Below are positions 6,402-9,937 of a stretch of 9,937 nucleotides of DNA, one piece after another. The notes beneath the pieces were generated by a model, which searched no databases, was not told where the DNA came from, and worked only from the letters and a program-made list of their open reading frames with translations. Source of the stretch: an uncultured Porphyromonadaceae bacterium. Lineage in GTDB: Bacteria; Bacteroidota; Bacteroidia; Bacteroidales; Muribaculaceae. A program made the position numbers and the translations under genes. The stretch covers positions 1 to 9,937 of the forward strand of contig URLF01000089.1 of assembly GCA_900548705.1 (NCBI GenBank), written 5' to 3'. Every line of letters begins with the position of its first letter. The first letter of the stretch is position 1.

Positions 6402-6615
6402 CATAACACATAGCAACAGGAATAGAGTAAAGGATAACTATGATTAGTGTGGCTTCATCGATAGTCACATCGATGAGGTAGATCCGGTTGTTGAGTAAAG
6501 GAGCCTCTCCTTTAGACAGCAGTCAGTAGGGCGCGTGAAGGCAGGGATTCCTGTCATTGAAGGATTATCTGGGGTAAAAGAATAATCCGTCACGCGCCCT
6601 TTCTTTATGCAAATT
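6396..6615. repeat. 11-bp perfect inverted repeat bracketing the RNA candidate
   Basis: AATTTGCATAA at 6396-6406 is the exact reverse complement of TTATGCAAATT at 6605-6615. The left arm overlaps the -7 box TAAATTTG, so if transcription starts near 6405 most of this arm is not in the RNA. The pair may be a closing helix, a pair of element ends, or chance. Confidence 0.6.
6405..6610 (+). ncRNA. Candidate structured non-coding RNA (about 200 nt)
   Basis: No open frame of note is present, but strong local structure is. Hairpin 1 is a 10-bp stem (6453-6462 with 6469-6478, 6-nt loop). Hairpin 2 is an 8-bp stem (6496-6503 with 6507-6514, 3-nt loop), extended outward by about 8 further pairs between 6487-6494 and 6517-6524. 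Hairpin 3 is a perfect 11-bp GC-rich stem (6528-6538 with 6590-6600). It encloses two smaller stems (GGCAGG around 6540-6545 with CCTGTC at 6550-6555, and GGATTAT 6562-6568 with ATAATCC 6582-6588), forming a three-way junction. The last stem is followed on the plus strand by TTCTTTATG, a T-rich end. A -7 box lies just upstream at 6394-6401. I checked for RNase P, tmRNA and SRP signature sequences and saw none. 6S RNA cannot be excluded, and the Bacteroidales 6S-like class is the first thing to compare. Confidence 0.55.
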
Positions 6616-6689
6616 GATTCCGTGAGGATGCGGAAAGACTGGATGCCATCCTGACTTTTGTGTTTGTGTCAGGGGTCATCTCAATATGA

Positions 6690-6732
6690 GAAGAAGACCG
6701 TCAGAAATGCTTCAGACGGCCTTCTTCCTTTT
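6690..6732 (+). terminator. Strong plus-strand terminator-like hairpin
   Basis: GAAGAAG (6690-6696) pairs with CTTCTTC (6721-6727), CCGTC (6698-6702) with GACGG (6715-6719), and GAA (6704-6706) with TTC (6711-6713) around the loop ATGC. Only single mismatches separate these helices. CTTTT follows on the plus strand; on the minus strand no T-run follows. It implies a plus-strand transcript arriving from the left, probably read-through of the RNA candidate, or a second short RNA. A smaller stem, CCTGAC 6650-6655 with GTCAGG 6668-6673, lies just before it. Confidence 0.6.
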
Positions 6733-6756
6733 CACCCCAACGTGTGTGGTGTAAAC

Positions 6757-6792
6757 AAAACGGAGCGGCCAGATAAGTGGCCGCTCCGTTTT
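6757..6792 (-). terminator. Bidirectional intrinsic terminator after the beta-subunit gene
   Basis: A perfect 14-bp inverted repeat (6757-6770 with 6779-6792) has the GC-rich core CGGAGCGGCC and an 8-nt loop. It is flanked by A4 on one side and T4 on the other, so it can terminate in both directions. It lies 28 nt past the stop of the decarboxylase beta-subunit gene and closes that operon; it also backs up the plus-strand hairpin at 6690-6732. Confidence 0.88.
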
Positions 6793-6820
6793 ATGTCTGA
6801 ATGTGATGTTGCGCCAGTAA

Positions 6821-7981
6821 TCAGGCGAGGAAGCCAAGCAGAACGCCCGCTGCCACAGCCGAGCCAATCACTCCGGCCACGTTGGGACCCATCGCATGCA
6901 TCAGCAGGTAGTTTGACGGGTCATATTCCAGACCGAGGTTGTTGGAGATACGGCTTGACATCGGGACGGCCGACACGCCCGCGTTACCAATCAGAGGATT
7001 GATTTTCTTTGTTTTCGGGAGGAATAGGTTGAAGAACTTCACGAAAATCACACCCGAGGCTGAGGCGATGATGAATGCCATGAAACCGAGGGCGAAAATG
7101 AAAATTGTCTCTTTGGTGAGGAATGTCGAGGCCTGGGTCGAGGCTCCGACGGTCATGCCGAGCAGGATGGTCACAATGTCAGTGAGGGCATTGGAAGCGG
7201 TCTTGGCCAGTCGGGTGGTCACACCGCATTCGCGCAGCAGGTTGCCGAAGAAGAGCATTCCGAGCAGAGGTATACCGGAAGGCACAACAAAGCAGGTGAG
7301 AAGCAGACCGACAATCGGGAAGATGATTTTCTCGCTCTGGGCCACCGCACGGGCCGGCTTCATCTTTATGAGACGCTCGTTTTTGGTGGTCAGCAACCGC
7401 ATGATGGGGGGCTGGATTACCGGTACAAGGGCCATATAACTGTAAGCCGAGACCGCAATCGCACCCATCAGGTTGGGAGCGAGCTTCGAGGAGAGGAATA
7501 TCGCCGTCGGGCCGTCAGCACCGCCGATGATGGCGATTGCTCCCGCCTGGTCAGGCATGAATCCGAGCAGCAGGGCCACCATGTAGGCTCCGAAGATGCC
7601 AAACTGGGCGGCTGCTCCGACAAGCATCAGCTTCGGGTTGGCAATCAGGGCGGTGAAGTCGGTCATCGCGCCGATGCCGAGGAAAATCAGGGGAGGATAC
7701 CAACCGGCTGAGACACCGTTGTAGAGGATGTTCAGCACCGAACCTTCCTCATAGATGCCGATTTCCAGGCCGGCGTCGGGGTTGAAAGGGATGTTACCAA
7801 TCAGCATACCGAAGCCGATGGGAACCAGGAGCATCGGCTCGAAATCTTTCTTGATGGCGAGCCATATGAAGAAGAGGCCCACGGCGAGCATCACGAGATG
7901 CTGCCAGGTGGCGTTGGCAAAACCGGTCAGTTCCCAGAACTGGCCGATGTTGCCGGCCATAAAGGATCCAAAATCGTTCAT
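6821..7981 (-). CDS. Na+-translocating decarboxylase beta subunit
   Basis: This 386-residue integral membrane protein belongs to the OadB/MmdB/GcdB family. It decarboxylates carboxybiotin on the carrier subunit and uses the energy to pump Na+ out across the inner membrane. Multiple hydrophobic segments span the protein. The hallmark GGADGPTAIFLSSKLAPN is at about 153-170, with the conserved Asp at 156 corresponding to the essential region IIIa aspartate of OadB. The C-terminal signature NYLLMHAMGPNVAGVIGSAV is at about 357-376 and carries the conserved Asn, Gly and Ser. The start is placed at ATG 7981 (MNDFGSFMAG); a TTG 30 nt upstream is open but less likely. It is the last gene of the operon and ends before the bidirectional terminator. 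Given the neighbouring carboxyltransferase, the enzyme is most likely methylmalonyl-CoA decarboxylase; oxaloacetate or glutaconyl-CoA versions cannot be excluded from this subunit alone. Confidence 0.95.
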   Translation of the reverse strand: MNDFGSFMAGNIGQFWELTGFANATWQHLVMLAVGLFFIWLAIKKDFEPMLLVPIGFGMLIGNIPFNPDAGLEIGIYEEGSVLNILYNGVSAGWYPPLIFLGIGAMTDFTALIANPKLMLVGAAAQFGIFGAYMVALLLGFMPDQAGAIAIIGGADGPTAIFLSSKLAPNLMGAIAVSAYSYMALVPVIQPPIMRLLTTKNERLIKMKPARAVAQSEKIIFPIVGLLLTCFVVPSGIPLLGMLFFGNLLRECGVTTRLAKTASNALTDIVTILLGMTVGASTQASTFLTKETIFIFALGFMAFIIASASGVIFVKFFNLFLPKTKKINPLIGNAGVSAVPMSSRISNNLGLEYDPSNYLLMHAMGPNVAGVIGSAVAAGVLLGFLA

Positions 7982-7995
7982 TCTTATGGTATTAG

Positions 7996-8024
7996 GTCGG
8001 CCGGAAAGCAATAAGGTGGCCGAC
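7996..8024 (-). promoter_or_regulatory. Intercistronic stem-loop before the beta-subunit gene
   Basis: GTCGGCC (7996-8002) pairs with GGCCGAC (8018-8024) around a 15-nt loop, perfect over 7 bp. It has no U-run and ends about 14 nt before the start codon at 7981, so it is a candidate mRNA stability or translation element rather than a terminator. Confidence 0.45.
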
Positions 8025-8076
8025 GGAGTTTAATAAGCGATGGAGCGGTAATTGAGTCTGTTTGACAATGAATCCG

Positions 8077-8511
8077 TCAGGCGATTGTGATAAGCACAGT
8101 GCCTTCGAGGACTGAGTCTCCCTTGTTGACATCGATAGACTTGACTGTGCCGTCTACTCCGGCGCGAATCGAGTTTTCCATCTTCATGGCTTCGAGCACA
8201 GCGACCTGGTCGGATGCCTTGACAGCCTGTCCGACAGTGACGTTGATGTCGAGAACCACACCGGGGAGGGGAGCCTTCACGGGAGTGCCGCCGGCAGCAG
8301 CCTTGGGCGCGGGTTTGGCGATAACCTTCTCGCCGGACGATGTGCGGGGAGCGGCAGCGGGCTTCACCGACTTGATTGTGGGAGCCTTTGCCTTTTCGAT
8401 TTCAACCTTGTAGGGGGTGCCGTTGACCTGCACCTCGGCAATTCCGTTGTCGATGTCGCCGATGCCTACCTTGTAGACCGTCCCGTTGATTTTGTATTTG
8501 TATTCTTTCAT
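8077..8511 (-). CDS. Biotin carrier subunit of acyl-CoA decarboxylase
   Basis: This 144-residue protein is the mobile biotin arm that takes CO2 from the carboxyltransferase and delivers it to the membrane beta subunit. An N-terminal beta-rich segment (about 1-40) precedes an Ala/Pro/Lys-rich flexible linker (about 41-78). The biotinyl domain (about 78-144) carries the motif EAMKMEN, with Lys110 as the biotinylation site. The Ala-Pro-rich hinge and total size match MmdC/GcdC-type carriers. It lies 97 nt before the beta-subunit gene and 53 nt after the OadG-like gene, consistent with one operon. A biotin protein ligase must be encoded elsewhere, as none is seen here. Confidence 0.95.
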   Translation of the reverse strand: MKEYKYKINGTVYKVGIGDIDNGIAEVQVNGTPYKVEIEKAKAPTIKSVKPAAAPRTSSGEKVIAKPAPKAAAGGTPVKAPLPGVVLDINVTVGQAVKASDQVAVLEAMKMENSIRAGVDGTVKSIDVNKGDSVLEGTVLITIA

Positions 8512-8564
8512 TGCTGGAAGTTCTATGGGATTTCTGTTTGTTATGGAATGTTGTGATGAGGTTG

Positions 8565-9506
8565 TCAGCGCCTGTTAGGCATCTGGCGGAGAGTGTAGAT
8601 ATGCGAGCTCCAGGGAGAATAAGCCTTGCGTACCTTGTTGATGGTAAGCACGGAGCTTTCGCGGTCGTGGGCGTCGAGATGGTCGTGTAGGGCCATGACG
8701 ATGGCTGCGATTTCCTCGCCGGAGTCACCCTCGGGATGCTCGTCGCGATTGAGTTGGGCGTGATCGATACCCTGGGCCTCCATCTTCTTGCGTTTCGAGC
8801 GGGCTGCGTTGAAGCGTGAGATGATGTAGAAACAGATGCTCAGAAGAATCAGGGCCGAGAATACAATGCCCATGGCTGTGATAGTCATAGCGAAACCGTT
8901 TTCGTCTTTTTCTTTAAATTCGTCAATTTTGGGGTTGGTGCCTTTGATTTTGTTGGCGCTCCCCGGAGTGATGTAGTCACCTTCGGCGTCGGATCCGTTG
9001 CGCACAGACCAGAAATCCTCCTCCGCTTCCCCCTCTTTGGCTCCGACTCCATCGATTTTGCGGGCGTATGACTGACCGGGTTTCAATACCGGGACAGTCA
9101 CACAGTCAATGAGGGTCTTGCCGTCGGCATCATAGATGGCGATAATGTTGGGTTTGGAAGGATCAAGGGTGAAAGTGGTGTGGAATGTGCCGTCGGTGGG
9201 GCGGTTGTCGGCCCAGAACACCACATGCTGGCGTTTGGGTATTTTTGTCTTCACGTCACCCAGGGGCACCGGATAGAGGGTCTTTTGGGTGGTGTCATTG
9301 GTCAGGAAGACACTGGAGATTTCCATCGCGGCGTAGTTGGAGTTGAAAAGCTCAATCCACGCGGCGTGGCGGCCATACTCGTCCACGGCGTTGGAGTCAT
9401 TGACGACCATGACTTCATTAATCTTCAGTCCTTTGCGGGCCTGGGCTGACATAGACGCACAGCCGATGACCGCCAACGCGAAGAACAACAGAAGTTTGCG
9501 TTTCAT
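8565..9506 (-). CDS. Lamin-tail domain / OadG-family gamma subunit fusion protein
   Basis: The 313-residue protein starts with a signal peptide (about 1-23; SAQA-RKG is a plausible type-I site). An extracytoplasmic lamin-tail-like domain follows at about 25-185, with INEVMVVND, AAWIELFN and VVFWADN, typical of bacterial LTD domains. One transmembrane helix covers about 206-229 (MTITAMGIVFSALILLSICFYII). A charged cytoplasmic tail ends in an OadG-like segment (EEIAAIVMALHDHL, about 264-277, and KAYSPWSSHIYTLRQ, about 294-308). OadG gamma subunits anchor and assemble the decarboxylase complex and are usually about 80-100 residues, so the N-terminal domain is a large addition. The gene lies between carboxyltransferase and biotin carrier, so it is the gamma subunit of this complex. 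I recall this fusion in other Bacteroidales; the function of the LTD is unknown. A VIGC sequence at 13-16 resembles a lipobox, making lipoprotein processing a weaker alternative. Confidence 0.85.
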   Translation of the reverse strand: MKRKLLLFFALAVIGCASMSAQARKGLKINEVMVVNDSNAVDEYGRHAAWIELFNSNYAAMEISSVFLTNDTTQKTLYPVPLGDVKTKIPKRQHVVFWADNRPTDGTFHTTFTLDPSKPNIIAIYDADGKTLIDCVTVPVLKPGQSYARKIDGVGAKEGEAEEDFWSVRNGSDAEGDYITPGSANKIKGTNPKIDEFKEKDENGFAMTITAMGIVFSALILLSICFYIISRFNAARSKRKKMEAQGIDHAQLNRDEHPEGDSGEEIAAIVMALHDHLDAHDRESSVLTINKVRKAYSPWSSHIYTLRQMPNRR

Positions 9507-9543
9507 TTATAGGGCGTTTTTTATGGTAATTGTTTTAAGGGTG

Positions 9544-9573
9544 AGGGGGCGATTCCCGCAGGAGCCGCCCCCT
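9544..9573 (-). promoter_or_regulatory. Intercistronic stem-loop between alpha- and gamma-subunit genes
   Basis: AGGGGGCG (minus strand, 9573-9566) pairs perfectly with CGCCCCCT (9551-9544), and a short TCC/GGA stem sits inside the loop. No U-run follows directly. The gap is 96 nt and carries no recognisable promoter box. It could stabilise or process the upstream message, or act as a weak terminator that lowers downstream expression. Confidence 0.45.
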
Positions 9574-9602
9574 ACCTCTTGTATGGTGAAACGTCTGTTC
9601 TG

Positions 9603-9937
9603 TTACAGGGGGATATTGCCGTGTTTCTTCGCGGGATTTGTGACGCGCTTGGTAGCGAGCTGCTGCAGGGCGCGAATCACGCGGAAACGGGTGTTGCGAG
9701 GTTCGATGACATCATCGATATAGCCATACCTGGCGGCGTTGTAGGGGTTGCAGAACAAATCATTGTACTCTGCCTCCTTCTCCTTGAGGACCTTGGCGGG
9801 GTCATCCGAAGCCTTGGCCTCCTTGGCGTAAAGCACCTCGACAGCGCCCGCACCACCCATCACGGCGATTTCGGCTGACGGCCATGCGTAGTTCATATCG
9901 CCGCGCAGCTGCTTGCAGCTCATCACGATGTGGCTGG
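9603..9937 (-). CDS. Acyl-CoA carboxyltransferase alpha subunit, 3' end only (MmdA/PccB type)
   Basis: Only the last ~110 residues are in the window; the gene begins beyond the right edge. The visible part is the C-terminal crotonase-like lobe: SHIVMSCKQLRGDMNYAWPS, then AEIAVMGGAGAVEVLY, then YNDLFCNPYNAARYGYIDDVIEP, ending in KHGNIPL. These are standard in methylmalonyl-CoA decarboxylase alpha and propionyl-CoA carboxylase beta subunits. With the biotin carrier, gamma and beta subunits downstream, it fits the carboxyltransferase that moves CO2 from methylmalonyl-CoA to biotin in the succinate-to-propionate pathway. Substrate specificity cannot be settled from this fragment. Confidence 0.9.
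   Translation of the reverse strand, partial: SHIVMSCKQLRGDMNYAWPSAEIAVMGGAGAVEVLYAKEAKASDDPAKVLKEKEAEYNDLFCNPYNAARYGYIDDVIEPRNTRFRVIRALQQLATKRVTNPAKKHGNIPL

Noticed and set aside
6396..6615. Retron-like layout: terminal inverted repeat, TAGC just inside the left arm, hairpins and a long stem
   Set aside because: No reverse transcriptase frame exists on either strand in the flanking DNA, and the left arm is largely a promoter box; resemblance is probably coincidental.
6405..6735. RNase P RNA, tmRNA or SRP RNA
   Set aside because: None of the conserved signatures (RNase P core, tmRNA tag frame, SRP domain IV loop) is visible in this stretch.

Overview
The window looks like a chromosomal segment of a Bacteroidales bacterium, possibly Muribaculaceae (family placement is a guess). 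The clues are TAnnTTTG-type -7 promoter boxes, no consistent Shine-Dalgarno sequences, a Bacteroidetes-style short Crp/Fnr-like regulator, and a Na+-pumping decarboxylase operon that includes a lamin-tail/OadG fusion. All recognised protein genes are on the minus strand. There is no phage, insertion sequence, CRISPR array or obvious defence locus.

Layout in minus-strand transcription order, from the right. (1) 9937-6821 is a methylmalonyl-CoA (or related acyl-CoA) decarboxylase operon: the 3' end of the carboxyltransferase alpha subunit, a secreted/membrane lamin-tail-OadG protein, the biotin carrier protein and the membrane beta subunit. It ends at a strong bidirectional terminator (6757-6792). 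Stem-loops lie in two of its three intercistronic gaps. (2) 6735-5918 holds no recognised protein. It contains a probable plus-strand structured RNA (about 6405-6610), a further plus-strand terminator-like hairpin at 6690-6732, a pair of palindromic repeats near 6206-6265, and a minus-strand promoter near 6022. (3) 5917-5546 is a small hypothetical gene. (4) 5347-1970 carries aspS, a Nif3-like dinuclear-metal protein and a coiled-coil/C4-zinc-ribbon protein in close succession. The aspS leader contains a terminator-like hairpin between promoter and start codon. (5) 1856-141 carries two small exported proteins of unknown function followed by an overlapping Crp/Fnr-like regulator gene. (6) The left end (25-110) is a regular 9-bp tandem array with G-quadruplex potential.

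Functionally, the right operon would couple decarboxylation in the succinate-to-propionate route to Na+ export. The aspS-nif3-zinc-ribbon block is housekeeping. The two exported proteins and the regulator form a compact unit of unknown signal. The least explained element is the plus-strand RNA candidate. It has three hairpins, the last built on a perfect 11-bp stem followed by a T-rich tract, and it is bracketed by a perfect 11-bp inverted repeat.
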